A DNA stretch of 64,000 nt from Bog-950 sp044228435 (GTDB taxonomy: Bacteria; Bacteroidota; Bacteroidia; Chitinophagales; LD1), in assembly GCA_044228435.1 (NCBI GenBank), contig JBGAUW010000001.1, forward strand, positions 620,001 to 684,000, given 5' to 3'. Shown in pieces: positions 8,663 through 17,136 of the stretch; position 1 is the stretch's first letter; every line of letters starts with the position of its first letter. A model generated the notes under the pieces. The model saw nothing but the letters and a program-made list of their open reading frames with translations. It was not told the origin of the DNA and ran no database searches. The position numbers were made by a program, and so were the translations under genes.

Positions 8663-11213
8663 ACACGGTGATAGCAAGGGCCATACGGGCGCCAAAATAT
8701 TGCTCGCGCTTTTGCGCACCAAATCCGGCTACAAAATCAACCCGTAGTACTTTAAGTATATTGGCAAAGCCCACATTAAACTGTAAATATTGTTTGCGGG
8801 CAGGCGTATAAAGCACATGAAAACCTACCACCTCATCTAATTTAAGAGTGCGTATACCCGGTATTTTATTAAACAGAAAACCACCAAAGTGATGCTCTAT
8901 GTGCCCCTCGGCAAACCACAGGTTGGTACTATATTTATAGTAACGCACCAGGTAAAACCCTAATAAATCGGTGCCGCCCTGGGTAAAAAAGTTACCGTAA
9001 AAATGCTTGTAGTCAACATACTCAACCCGCTTATGATTAGGGAACCCACCACCACCAAAGCGGTAGTGCATGGTGCCAAACAACTTCATAGGTATATTAC
9101 CTTCCAGTTGCCCCTCTAAAAAGTCAAAATTCAAATCGCTTACCCCCTTTATTGGAATTGATTTTTTATAAATAATCAACAACTCGGGGTATTTAGAGCC
9201 CGTGCGAAAACGCGAATCGGGCCGCGAAATATATTTCTGCCCAAAAACAAAATGAAGTTTCAAATCAACCCTAAAACTATTGTGCCGGCTTATGTTATAG
9301 TTGGTTGAGTTTGTTTCGGGTAAATCCATCCCGTTCCGTGTATAATCCCTTTTTACACTCTTAAAAAATGAGAAGTGGTTTGTATTCTCCAGCGGCATGC
9401 GCTGCGCATAGTTAAGCGCTATGGAACCATCAATGCCATTGTAAATTTCGCGCGCGTAGGCCACCTTTACAAAATATTGCTCAAACAACTTCAGAAAGTT
9501 GTTTTTAAAAATCAGGCTCTGCCAGGTATTACCAAATTCCAGTTGCGGCTGGGCTTCGTTAAACTGGCTTACAAATTTACCTCCGCTTATAGTAACGTAC
9601 TCCTCATGTATTTGGCTGGTGCGCAAATTTAAAGTAGCCATACTATTAAAATGCAGGTTCGAGATACCGAATCTGAAAACTGGCTCAAACGACAACCGCA
9701 TACCTTTATCTTTCCATTCCTTTCTAATGGCAAATTTCATTTGCAGGTTAGCCCCTTCTACTGTATTATAGTTTACCAGGTTAATAAGCGAAGGAAAATC
9801 TATCTGTATCCGCTTATATTGTTTACGGAAGGTATAGCCGGTAAGTATAGAGGCTATACTACCTTTGTTTACATTCTTATCTGTAGAGTCTCTAAACTCT
9901 TTAGAGTCGCGTATTACCTGTATACTATCTTTAATATGGTAATCATTAATTTCCAATTCAGTTAAAGGTATAGGCCGTATACTATCCCAGTAAAGCGAAT
10001 CTCTTTTATTCGCCACTTCTTCCACCTTCAAAACCTCTGCACTAAAAATTTTCTTTTCCGCTTTTTGCTCTTCCTTCTTTTTCAACTTCGCAAACTTTTG
10101 CGGCGATTTGGCCGAATCTACTTTTATAACAGGCGTTGCCGGTAGCATACCCAGTATATCGTTTACCTTATAATTTTTAAAAATGCCCAGGTAATAACCA
10201 TCGCCCTTAATACCCAACACACCGCCGTTAGCATCGTACCGTTGCTGGGTTGGCAACCAAAGGTCGTTTTGCACAGGTACAAAATATTGCGTTACCTTAA
10301 GCGTATCTATATACTGTATACCGTTAATTTTGGTAAGGTATAATTCCAGCGAGTGTATGTTCCAATTATCTTCTACAATACTAAGTACGCCGTTAAAACA
10401 AGGGTCTGCTTTACGCTTGGGGGTAACCAAAATTTTGTTTACAAGGTACTCTCCTTCCTTATAAGCGCCTAGCATACGGTAGTTATAATAAAAAAAAGCG
10501 TTTTCGGCCAAAGGCGAAATAAAGGGCCGCTGTGCAATAAAAGGAATGGTGATGTTGCGCTCGTAAAAATTAAAATAAAAGTTTTGAGCCGAGTTGAATG
10601 TAAACCCGTTTGCCTTGCCGCTTACCTTAGATGAATAGATAACCTCGCGAAACTTATTTGGCTTTTTATAATACAGCTTCGATTGCGATTCGCTCAAATA
10701 AAGTATCCCCGAATTTTTAGGCCCGGTAAGCAAGCCGGTGGTATTAATTTTTTGCCCTAATATCCGGTCGGGAGCTTCCAATATGCGCTGCATGCCTTTT
10801 ACGTAGGCATCGCAACTATAACTTTCTACTACGTTTAAAAAGTACTTACGTTTGGCTATGGCTTTGCGTATAACTGCAAGGGCGGGGTCCTCATTTCCAT
10901 TAATAACAGCTTCGCGTATTTCAAACTGAAGTTGCTCCAACGTAACATCAATTTGAATATCGGCTTTCAAATTTAAGGTTTCAATATGCTGCTTAAACCC
11001 AAGGTGCTGAAATACTAATTCGTAATTACCGGCCGGTAAATCAAATTGGTATTGGCCCAATCCGTTTGCCGATGTGCCATTGCTGGTTCCTTTTACATAA
11101 ATATTAGCGTATGCAAGCTTTTCGCGGTTCGTGCCATACACGGTACCGTGTATAGTAAAAGCGTAAATAAAAGTTACCAGTAAATTAAAAACCAGCAGAA
11201 GGGCAAAGCGCAT
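8655..11213 (-). CDS. DUF5686 and carboxypeptidase-like regulatory domain outer-membrane protein
   Basis: An 852-residue protein with signal peptide (MRFALLLVFNLLVTFIYA), then a carboxypeptidase-regulatory-like beta-sandwich at about 20-100 (IHGTVYGTNREKLAYANIYVKG), then the long DUF5686 region (LAVIRKAIAKRKYFLNVVESYSCDAYVKGMQ) ending in a barrel-like segment. The family is common in Bacteroidota and predicted to sit in the outer membrane; its biochemical role is not established. A lysine/glutamate-rich stretch near residues 365-390 looks like a flexible linker. It is monocistronic, converging on the nucleoside phosphorylase. Confidence 0.9.
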   Translation of the reverse strand: MRFALLLVFNLLVTFIYAFTIHGTVYGTNREKLAYANIYVKGTSNGTSANGLGQYQFDLPAGNYELVFQHLGFKQHIETLNLKADIQIDVTLEQLQFEIREAVINGNEDPALAVIRKAIAKRKYFLNVVESYSCDAYVKGMQRILEAPDRILGQKINTTGLLTGPKNSGILYLSESQSKLYYKKPNKFREVIYSSKVSGKANGFTFNSAQNFYFNFYERNITIPFIAQRPFISPLAENAFFYYNYRMLGAYKEGEYLVNKILVTPKRKADPCFNGVLSIVEDNWNIHSLELYLTKINGIQYIDTLKVTQYFVPVQNDLWLPTQQRYDANGGVLGIKGDGYYLGIFKNYKVNDILGMLPATPVIKVDSAKSPQKFAKLKKKEEQKAEKKIFSAEVLKVEEVANKRDSLYWDSIRPIPLTELEINDYHIKDSIQVIRDSKEFRDSTDKNVNKGSIASILTGYTFRKQYKRIQIDFPSLINLVNYNTVEGANLQMKFAIRKEWKDKGMRLSFEPVFRFGISNLHFNSMATLNLRTSQIHEEYVTISGGKFVSQFNEAQPQLEFGNTWQSLIFKNNFLKLFEQYFVKVAYAREIYNGIDGSIALNYAQRMPLENTNHFSFFKSVKRDYTRNGMDLPETNSTNYNISRHNSFRVDLKLHFVFGQKYISRPDSRFRTGSKYPELLIIYKKSIPIKGVSDLNFDFLEGQLEGNIPMKLFGTMHYRFGGGGFPNHKRVEYVDYKHFYGNFFTQGGTDLLGFYLVRYYKYSTNLWFAEGHIEHHFGGFLFNKIPGIRTLKLDEVVGFHVLYTPARKQYLQFNVGFANILKVLRVDFVAGFGAQKREQYFGARMALAITVFK

Positions 11214-11311
11214 TAGAAAATTTATTCAGATAAATCAAACCAGTCTCTAATAAATGAAAATAAAAAATATGAGCAATAGAGAGCTTGCGAAATTTAAACA
11301 GGCTTACCTAA

Positions 11312-11358
11312 AACGAAAAAACTGCTTAAGGCGACCATAACGTCGCCCTAAGCAGTTT
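11312..11358 (-). terminator. Intrinsic terminator of the bacilliredoxin gene
   Basis: A 17-base stem (11319-11335 with 11342-11358, loop of 6) closes with a single G-U pair when read on the reverse strand and is followed by T6-CG-T4 on that strand. It lies 22 bases after the bacilliredoxin stop. Confidence 0.85.
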
Positions 11359-11380
11359 GTATAATACCGCTAATTAAACC

Positions 11381-11797
11381 TTAGCAGAAATGATCGAATA
11401 CTTTTTGCAAATGCTCAGAAATAGTTTGGGCGTTATTACCTTCTATTTGGTGGCGCTCTACAAAGTGTACCAGTTTACCATCTTTAAATAAAGCCATTGA
11501 TGGCGAAGAGGGAGGATAAGGCAACGTATACTCGCGGGCTTTATTAACCGCTTCTTTATCTACACCGGCAAATACAGTTACCAGTTTATTAGGTAACTTG
11601 CCTGCACCGCTAACCGCTGCTTTTATAGCCGGGCGGGCAGCACCTGCAGCACAGCCGCATACCGAGTTAAACACTAAAAACACAGTTCCCTGTGTTTGAG
11701 TTAAAGCAATATCAACATCGGCAGGGGTTGTAAGGTCTTCAAAGCCCAAAGCTGTTAAATCAGCTTTCATGGGGGCAACTAATTCTGCTGGATACAT
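11381..11797 (-). CDS. Bacilliredoxin (BrxA/BrxB, YphP/YqiW family)
   Basis: A 138-residue thioredoxin-fold protein starting MYPAELVAPMKADL. The family CXC redox motif appears as SVCGCAAGAARP (residues about 47-49). In Firmicutes such proteins remove bacillithiol from mixed disulfides, and many Bacteroidota carry them too. A C-terminal Cys (DHFC) is additional. It has its own strong terminator; the SufT-like gene upstream on the same strand lies 56 bases away, so the two may share a transcript concerned with thiol and Fe-S upkeep. Confidence 0.93.
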   Translation of the reverse strand: MYPAELVAPMKADLTALGFEDLTTPADVDIALTQTQGTVFLVFNSVCGCAAGAARPAIKAAVSGAGKLPNKLVTVFAGVDKEAVNKAREYTLPYPPSSPSMALFKDGKLVHFVERHQIEGNNAQTISEHLQKVFDHFC

Positions 11798-11853
11798 AAT
11801 TTTTAAATTTTAAAGTTTTATAAAGTTCTTTTTGTTGATTTAGGCACATAAAT

Positions 11854-12177
11854 TTACATAAATCCCAACTCAAGTTTGGCTTCCTCGCTCATCATTTCCT
11901 GGCTCCAGGGTGGCTCAAAAACCAGTTCAATAGTTACATCGTTTACTCCGTTAGCCGATTTTACCTTTTGCTCAACCTCGCCGGGTAAAGTACCTGCCAC
12001 CGGGCAATTAGGAGAAGTTAAGGTCATTACCACCTCCACATCGTGACTGGGAAACACGTTAATTTCGTAAATAAGCCCTAAATCGTAAATATTTACTGGT
12101 ATTTCGGGGTCAAATACGGTTCTCAGCATTTCAATAATGCTGGTTTTTACTTGTTCTTCTGTTAGTATTTCGCTCAC
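11854..12177 (-). CDS. SUF-system Fe-S assembly protein (SufT-like, DUF59/MIP18 family)
   Basis: A 107-residue cytosolic protein. The DUF59 signature DPEIPVNIYDLGLIY (residues 23-37) and the TSPNCPV motif with the conserved Cys (54-60) are intact. Family members help mature iron-sulfur proteins. The start is GTG; a TAA lies in frame five codons upstream and there is no ATG between. The rest of the SUF operon is not in this window, so the gene is detached from sufBCD here. Confidence 0.9.
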   Translation of the reverse strand: MSEILTEEQVKTSIIEMLRTVFDPEIPVNIYDLGLIYEINVFPSHDVEVVMTLTSPNCPVAGTLPGEVEQKVKSANGVNDVTIELVFEPPWSQEMMSEEAKLELGFM

Positions 12178-12403
12178 TGCAATGCGAATTTAGACTTTAT
12201 CTAAACAAAAGAAAATTTGCCATTAAAAAGTATTGGCCTTTTAAGAGATTTTAGGGGTACCACTCCTGCGTATTATCCAATTGCGGCATCTCTTTTGCAT
12301 TACTATATGTAATGAAACCTAAAATGTTTTTAGGTGGAAAGGGGCTTAATCTGGGAAAGGTTAGGCTCTTTTTTTGCCTGGCAAGCGGCACAATAGCTTA
12401 AAG

Positions 12404-12850
12404 CTATTTAATAGCAATTACAAAGTTCTCGCGGCTTGGTTTTTCGTGTACTTTGCGCTGCAAGGCTATTAGCTTGCGCATGGCACTTTGCAAATCGTTA
12501 AAAGAACTCGGCTTGTGTAAGTAAAAATCGGCTCCGGCTTCAAACGTGTCGTTTATATCCTTCTCGTTGTTAGAGGTAGAATAGATGATAACCGGCAGGC
12601 TTCGAAGGGTTTCGTGTTGCCTTATTTCACACAGGCAATCATAACCGTTTTTGATAGGCATATTTAAATCTAAAAAAACAAGGCGGGTAGCCTTTACTGG
12701 CGTGCTAAGTAATATCTCCAGCAGCTCACTTCCATTGCCGGCAACACTCAGTTCAGCGTCAATTGCATTTAAACGAATGGCTTCGTGAAACAAAACCCTT
12801 TCATCAGCATCATCATCGGCCAAAAATATATGCACGCGTTCTTCCATCAT
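12404..12850 (-). CDS. Single-domain response regulator (Rcp1-like receiver)
   Basis: A 148-residue stand-alone receiver. The acidic pocket is D12-D13-D14, the phospho-acceptor is D61 in LVFLDLNMP, a hydroxyl residue is in YSTSN (90-94) and the conserved lysine is K113 in LHKPSS. There is no output domain, as in Rcp1/CheY proteins that receive phosphate from hybrid or bacteriophytochrome-type kinases. No kinase adjoins it. A 226-base gap on its 3' side holds no recognisable gene. Confidence 0.9.
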   Translation of the reverse strand: MMEERVHIFLADDDADERVLFHEAIRLNAIDAELSVAGNGSELLEILLSTPVKATRLVFLDLNMPIKNGYDCLCEIRQHETLRSLPVIIYSTSNNEKDINDTFEAGADFYLHKPSSFNDLQSAMRKLIALQRKVHEKPSRENFVIAIK

Positions 12851-12896
12851 TGGCAGTAGGTATTTAACTAGGCTACAAAATGTAAAAAACCAAAAA

Positions 12897-13388
12897 TTAA
12901 TTTGCCGATAGCTCTATTGCCAGGTCAGGGGTATGCAAAACATCATGGGCTCTCTTAATATCGGCACGCCGATGTCCATCGTAAAAAACCAAAAACTTAC
13001 CCTCGTTCAGGTGCTTTTCGTTACTATAAACCACCCTAAAATACACTATAACCGTAGCAACCAACGCAATTGCAGCACCAATTAGTAACCCGAAAATAAC
13101 ACCGCTAAAAAGGCCCTTTATAATACCTACATTGTATATAAATGGCAGGCCGGGTATTTTAAAAAAACCAAGCCCCGTTAACATGCCTAAAATTGCACCC
13201 ACCCCTATACCTGCCCCAATCTCAGCAATTTCGAACCGGTGGTCCATTTTTACATGTATGTGGTTATTGGTTATATCTTCCCGGTTAAAAACAGTAACAT
13301 CTTCTTCAGCAAAACCGGCATTTTTTAATTCTTCAACCGCCTGGTTTGCCATTTGTTCAGTTTCATATACTCCTACCACCTTATTCAT
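12897..13388 (-). CDS. Membrane protein with general-stress (GSP17M/YflT-like) N-terminus and glycine-zipper hairpin
   Basis: A 163-residue protein. Residues 1-40 (VVGVYETEQMANQAVEELKNAGF) match the ferredoxin-like 'flip' domain seen in general stress protein 17M relatives. Two glycine-rich hydrophobic segments follow (about 57-80 and 86-115), forming a membrane hairpin, and the tail returns to a soluble alpha/beta pattern (FLVFYDGHRRADIKRAHDVL). Function is unknown; the domain is frequent in stress-induced proteins. It shares its strand with the receiver gene 47 bases further on. Confidence 0.75.
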   Translation of the reverse strand: MNKVVGVYETEQMANQAVEELKNAGFAEEDVTVFNREDITNNHIHVKMDHRFEIAEIGAGIGVGAILGMLTGLGFFKIPGLPFIYNVGIIKGLFSGVIFGLLIGAAIALVATVIVYFRVVYSNEKHLNEGKFLVFYDGHRRADIKRAHDVLHTPDLAIELSAN

Positions 13389-13611
13389 AATGTTTTACTT
13401 TAGGTTAAATAAAAACTTACATATCACCTGCTTGCATATAACGTGCCGTGCTGAATTAGGCCGCCGCGCAGCGGTTTAAGTATACTGTTCTGAATTTTTG
13501 AGGGTAAAAATTCCCCAAATGGCAATAAATATGATTTGCATCAAGCATAATAGTTGCCAACTTTACCTAACACTAACTAATATTGCACCGCAAAGTTGAA
13601 ACAGCAGCATT

Positions 13612-14106
13612 ATGATAGGTAAAGGCAATAAATTATACAGCATTGTGGCTATGAAGTGCCCGCGCTGCCACGAAGGTAAATTGTGGCGCAGCCCGCTTTA
13701 TAAAATGAAATTATACGACATGTACGAAAACTGCCCCGTGTGCGGACTTAAATATGAACAGGAGCCCGGGTTTTGGTACGGTGCCATGTATATGGGCTAT
13801 ACTTTTAGTTCGGGCGCCCTGCTAATTGTAATGCTGGTAACCATGTTGGTTTTAAAGTGGGAACTGCCCGATGTATTAATAGCAGTATTAATTACCGCCT
13901 TTATTGGATTTACCTTTAACTCGCGCCTATCCCGCTCGGCCTGGTTAAATATTATGGTTGCCTATAACCCTAACTGGAAAATACAAAACGAAGAAAGAGC
14001 CCGTAAAAAAGAAGAGTTAAGGGCACAGGGGATTAATGTAGATGAAACCACGTCGCTAACCAGCCAGGGGCACCACGGTTTTGAATCGGACAACAAAATA
14101 CTTTAA
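13612..14106 (+). CDS. DUF983 zinc-ribbon membrane protein
   Basis: A 164-residue protein with a four-cysteine zinc ribbon (CPRC at 16-19 and CPVC at 43-46), then two hydrophobic helices (about 67-100), the arrangement of DUF983. The tail is charged and cytoplasmic. The role of the family is not established. A strong hairpin terminator follows. Confidence 0.85.
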   Translation: MIGKGNKLYSIVAMKCPRCHEGKLWRSPLYKMKLYDMYENCPVCGLKYEQEPGFWYGAMYMGYTFSSGALLIVMLVTMLVLKWELPDVLIAVLITAFIGFTFNSRLSRSAWLNIMVAYNPNWKIQNEERARKKEELRAQGINVDETTSLTSQGHHGFESDNKIL

Positions 14107-14128
14107 ACTAAATGCCTGTAAGGGACAT

Positions 14129-14164
14129 AAAAAAGCCACACGCTAATAACGTGTGGCTTTTTTT
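14129..14164. terminator. Bidirectional intrinsic terminator between convergent genes
   Basis: An inverted repeat GCCACACG / CGTGTGGC with 7-base loop is flanked by A6 on the left and T7 on the right, so it can stop transcripts of the DUF983 gene (+) and of the barrel gene (-). Confidence 0.88.
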
Positions 14165-14180
14165 ATGCATTCAATTTTTC

Positions 14181-14783
14181 TTACAACTTAAACACAACAC
14201 CTGCATTTACAAAACTTTTGCCGTATGGGGTACCAAGTTCGCCATTAACACCTATACGGTCGTTAAAGTAATAGCGGCAGCCTACATGTATACCGCCAAA
14301 GGCAATGGGCACTACATGCGAACCACTATTATCGAAAAATGCAGCTATACCACTACCAATATTGGCCCCTGCATAAACATCCAGTTTATCCGAATGAATA
14401 TCCTTGCCGGTTTTATCAGCAATTAATTGGAAGAAGTGAAAATTAGCTACAAAACCAATTGGCACAGCAATTTCACCGCCGGTGCCGCCGTAGTAGTAGC
14501 CATAATAACTGCGGCCCCAATTGTAACCGGGTCCGCCACCTATACCAGTGGTAAAGCCAATACCTACATAATCGTGCACACCAAATTCGCCCTGAAAATT
14601 TAATTGAGCAGTAAGCGGCGAATTAAAAGAAGCATAGCGGCCATAATAGCTACTACCTGAGTAGATATGCGCAAAGTTAGAACCACCTACACCTAACGAC
14701 AATACTTTTGTACTTTTATCCCAGGCCTGGGCATTTATTGTTTGTACAAATACCAATAGCAAAGCCGATGTTGCTATAACCAA
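14181..14783 (-). CDS. Beta-barrel outer-membrane protein, start disrupted by a one-base homopolymer shift
   Basis: The open frame begins at a TTG (14783) and encodes a 200-residue glycine/aromatic-rich barrel-like protein (GVGGSNFAHIYSGSSYYG, YYFNDRIGVNGELG) ending in FKL. The TTG start lacks the positive n-region of a signal peptide. An ATG at 14799 followed by AAA AAA lies one base out of frame; removing one base from either the A8 or the T6 run gives MKK(K/S)FLVIATSALLLVF...AQA, a textbook signal peptide. So the real gene most likely spans 14181-14799 and carries either a sequencing error or a slippage site. The family is unnamed; porin-family-like. Confidence 0.8.
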   Translation of the reverse strand: MVIATSALLLVFVQTINAQAWDKSTKVLSLGVGGSNFAHIYSGSSYYGRYASFNSPLTAQLNFQGEFGVHDYVGIGFTTGIGGGPGYNWGRSYYGYYYGGTGGEIAVPIGFVANFHFFQLIADKTGKDIHSDKLDVYAGANIGSGIAAFFDNSGSHVVPIAFGGIHVGCRYYFNDRIGVNGELGTPYGKSFVNAGVVFKL

Positions 14784-14799
14784 AAAACTTTTTTTTCAT
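14782..14799 (-). other. Homopolymer frameshift site at the true start of the barrel gene
   Basis: On the reverse strand an ATG (14799-14797) is followed by A8 (14796-14789), G, and T6 (14787-14782). The ATG frame and the downstream gene frame differ by exactly one base, and the downstream frame meets TGA at 14798-14796. A single-base deletion in either run restores a normal signal peptide. Confidence 0.75.
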
Positions 14800-14982
14800 T
14801 TCACTTATGTTTTATTTTATATAAATATCAGGGGCAAATATATCGGGCCGGTGGCAGTATTGCTAAAAATTAGTCCACATTTTTGGTTGATCTTCATCAT
14901 CTTTTTTTGCACCGGCTAAAGCACAACAAACGCTAAGGATTACTATATTGCAACCCATATCATTAACCAAACACACATTAAT

Positions 14983-15906
14983 ATGGAAAACAATCAGGGT
15001 GAAGGAAACAAGAAAGTTTATATAGCCGTTATAATTCTTTTATTGTTGCTAAATGCCGGCACGCTTTATTTATACCTAACCGCCAATAAGGCAAAGGCAG
15101 ATTTAGGAGAGCAAAAGGTAGCGCTTGAAAGCGACTTTAAAAACCTAACCGATACGCTTGATTCCCGCAAAATGGAGTTAGAGCAATACAAAGGCAAAAA
15201 CGCTGAGCTTGATCAGGAAATTTCGGCTAAGCAGGAAGAGATAGAACAACAGAAAAAAACCATTGCCGGTTTGTTTGCCAAAGGCAAAATGAATGCTAAC
15301 GCATTGGCCGAAGCAAAAGCAAAAATTGCACAGTTTCAAAGCTCTATAGATGAATTGAAGAAAAAGGTAGATGAGTTAACAGAACAAAATCAACAGCTGA
15401 ATACGCAAAACCAACAGCTTTCTACCGACCTGAATAACGAAAAACAAACTACCAGCACCTTAAGTGAGCAAAACAAAGGGCTTAGCAAAAAGGTAGAGTT
15501 AGGTTCGTTACTGCAATTACAGGCCCTTGAAGTAGTAGGCATTAAGAAAAAAGGCAACGGTAAAGAAGTAGACGTTAAAAAAATTAAGCAGGTAGAAAGC
15601 ATCCGTGTTTCTTTCCAAACCGGCGAAAACAAAGTGGTTGATGCAGGTAACCTTAGCCTGTATGTAAGAATTATTAACCCTAAGGGCGAAACCATTTCGG
15701 TTGCTGACCAGGGTTCGGGCACACTTAAATTAGCCGAATCGGGCCAGGAAGTTCAATACAGCAAAAAAGCTGACATTGAATATTCACAAACCAACAAAAA
15801 AATTAGCGTTTACTGGAGCCAGAATCTAAATACTGCTGGTACCTATAAGGTAGAAATTTACCAAAGCGGTTACGTAATTGGCTTAGGCCAGGTTGAGTTG
15901 AAATAA
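14983..15906 (+). CDS. Membrane-anchored coiled-coil protein, paralogue 1
   Basis: A 307-residue protein: short charged N-terminus, one membrane helix (about 12-32), a long coiled coil (about 35-175, with QQLNTQNQQLSTDLNNEK), and a C-terminal beta-rich domain (about 185-307: SIRVSFQTGENKVVDAGNLSL and TAGTYKVEIYQSGYVIG). It is nearly repeated by the next gene at 16098. The topology suggests a periplasmic coiled coil reaching from the inner membrane. No named family is recognised. It ends in its own terminator, so the two copies are separately transcribed. Confidence 0.85.
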   Translation: MENNQGEGNKKVYIAVIILLLLLNAGTLYLYLTANKAKADLGEQKVALESDFKNLTDTLDSRKMELEQYKGKNAELDQEISAKQEEIEQQKKTIAGLFAKGKMNANALAEAKAKIAQFQSSIDELKKKVDELTEQNQQLNTQNQQLSTDLNNEKQTTSTLSEQNKGLSKKVELGSLLQLQALEVVGIKKKGNGKEVDVKKIKQVESIRVSFQTGENKVVDAGNLSLYVRIINPKGETISVADQGSGTLKLAESGQEVQYSKKADIEYSQTNKKISVYWSQNLNTAGTYKVEIYQSGYVIGLGQVELK

Positions 15907-15925
15907 GCTTAACATGCTGATACTA

Positions 15926-15961
15926 AAAAAGCCCTTTTGCGAATCGCAAAGGGGCTTTTTA
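15926..15961 (+). terminator. Intrinsic terminator after coiled-coil paralogue 1
   Basis: The stem GCCCTTTTGCGA / TCGCAAAGGGGC (one U-G pair) with no real loop beyond the central bases is preceded by A6 and followed by T5. It sits 20 bases after the stop. Confidence 0.85.
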
Positions 15962-16059
15962 GTGTAAGCGAAATTTACACCAACTATAAGTATACAATCT
16001 ACTGTGCACTTCACACTACTTATGTAAGTAATAGGTGTTTATAAAAATTTGCGGGCTAA

Positions 16060-16067
16060 TACATTTG
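16060..16067 (+). promoter_or_regulatory. Candidate -7 element TACATTTG before coiled-coil paralogue 2
   Basis: TACATTTG fits TAnnTTTG exactly, 30 bases upstream of the ATG at 16098. The -33 region is not clearly TTTG, so this stays a candidate. Confidence 0.35.
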
Positions 16068-16097
16068 CATTACATTTAGCTAAACAAACCAACAACC

Positions 16098-17027
16098 ATG
16101 GAAGACAATCAAAACGGAGGGAACAAAAAAATTTATATTGCAATAATTGCTTTATTGCTACTTATAAATGGTGTGGCCCTTTACCTGCTTTACTCAGAAA
16201 ACAAGGCAAAAAAAGACCTTGGCGACCAAAAAATAGCGCTGGAGAATGAATTTAAAAGCATGACGGATACGTTGGATGCTAAAAAAATGGAATTAGAGCA
16301 GTATAAGGGTAAAAATGCTGAGTTAGATAGCATTATTACTGCTAAACAAGAAGAAATAGAACAACAGAAAAAAACCATTTCGGGTTTATTTGCCCGTGGC
16401 AAAATGGATAAAGCAGAACTTGAAAAGGCCAGAACTATGATGGGCCAGTATGAGCAAAGTATTGCCGAACTGCAAAAGAAAGTAGATGAAATGGTGCAAC
16501 AAAACCAACAGTTAAATGCACAAAACCAACAGCTTTCTACCGATTTAAATTCCGAAAAACAAAACTCTTCTACTCTTGCCGAGCAGAACAAAGGCCTGAG
16601 CAAAAAAGTTGAGTTAGGCTCACTACTGCAGTTACGCAACATGGAAGTGGTAGGTGTTAGCTCTAAAAAGAACAAAAAGGGTGAAGATATAGTAATGACC
16701 AAGGCTAAGAAAACCGAGCAACTGCGTATCAGCTTCGAAACCGGCGATAACAAGGTATTAGAACCTGGACCGGTTAGCCTTTACATCCGCCTTGTAAACC
16801 CTAAGGGCGAAACCGTATCGGTGGCTGATCAGGGTTCGGGCACTATTAAACTGGCCGAAAGCGGAGAAGAAGTGCAGTTTACTAAAAAAGCAGATTTCGA
16901 CTGGAGCCAGAATAACAAGAAACTGGTAGTTTACTGGAGCAGCAACGTAAGCGACGCCGGAACCTATAAAGTAGAAGTTTATCAAAGTGGTTACCTGGTT
17001 GGCCAGGGTACTGCTACCCTCAAATAA
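16098..17027 (+). CDS. Membrane-anchored coiled-coil protein, paralogue 2
   Basis: A 309-residue tandem duplicate of the gene at 14983: same membrane helix, same coiled coil (KMELEQYKGKNAELD is identical) and same C-terminal domain (NPKGETVSVADQGSGTIKL). Differences cluster in the linker after the coiled coil, where this copy has SSKKNKKGEDIVMTKAKK. Retention of both reading frames, with separate promoters and terminators, points to distinct or dosage roles rather than a decaying copy. Function is unknown. Confidence 0.85.
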   Translation: MEDNQNGGNKKIYIAIIALLLLINGVALYLLYSENKAKKDLGDQKIALENEFKSMTDTLDAKKMELEQYKGKNAELDSIITAKQEEIEQQKKTISGLFARGKMDKAELEKARTMMGQYEQSIAELQKKVDEMVQQNQQLNAQNQQLSTDLNSEKQNSSTLAEQNKGLSKKVELGSLLQLRNMEVVGVSSKKNKKGEDIVMTKAKKTEQLRISFETGDNKVLEPGPVSLYIRLVNPKGETVSVADQGSGTIKLAESGEEVQFTKKADFDWSQNNKKLVVYWSSNVSDAGTYKVEVYQSGYLVGQGTATLK

Positions 17028-17046
17028 TTAAAAATACAGTTTTGTT

Positions 17047-17076
17047 AAAAGCCCCGACCTCAATCGGGGCTTTTTT
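17047..17076 (+). terminator. Intrinsic terminator after coiled-coil paralogue 2
   Basis: Perfect 7-base stem GCCCCGA / TCGGGGC with a 6-base loop, preceded by A4 and followed by T6. Confidence 0.9.
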
Positions 17077-17136
17077 GTTATTTAAAGGTGTATTAATTGT
17101 GCTACCGCCAAACCTTCCAATTTTTATATTCGCGGC

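Noticed and set aside
12181..12403. Possible small RNA or gene in the 223-base gap
   Set aside because: No ORF of convincing character, no strong hairpin with T-tract and no tRNA-like fold could be found.
13470..13500. GC-rich hairpin (GCCGCCGCGCAGCGG) upstream of the DUF983 gene
   Set aside because: It has only a weak T-run, and no transcript on that strand ends there; left unassigned.
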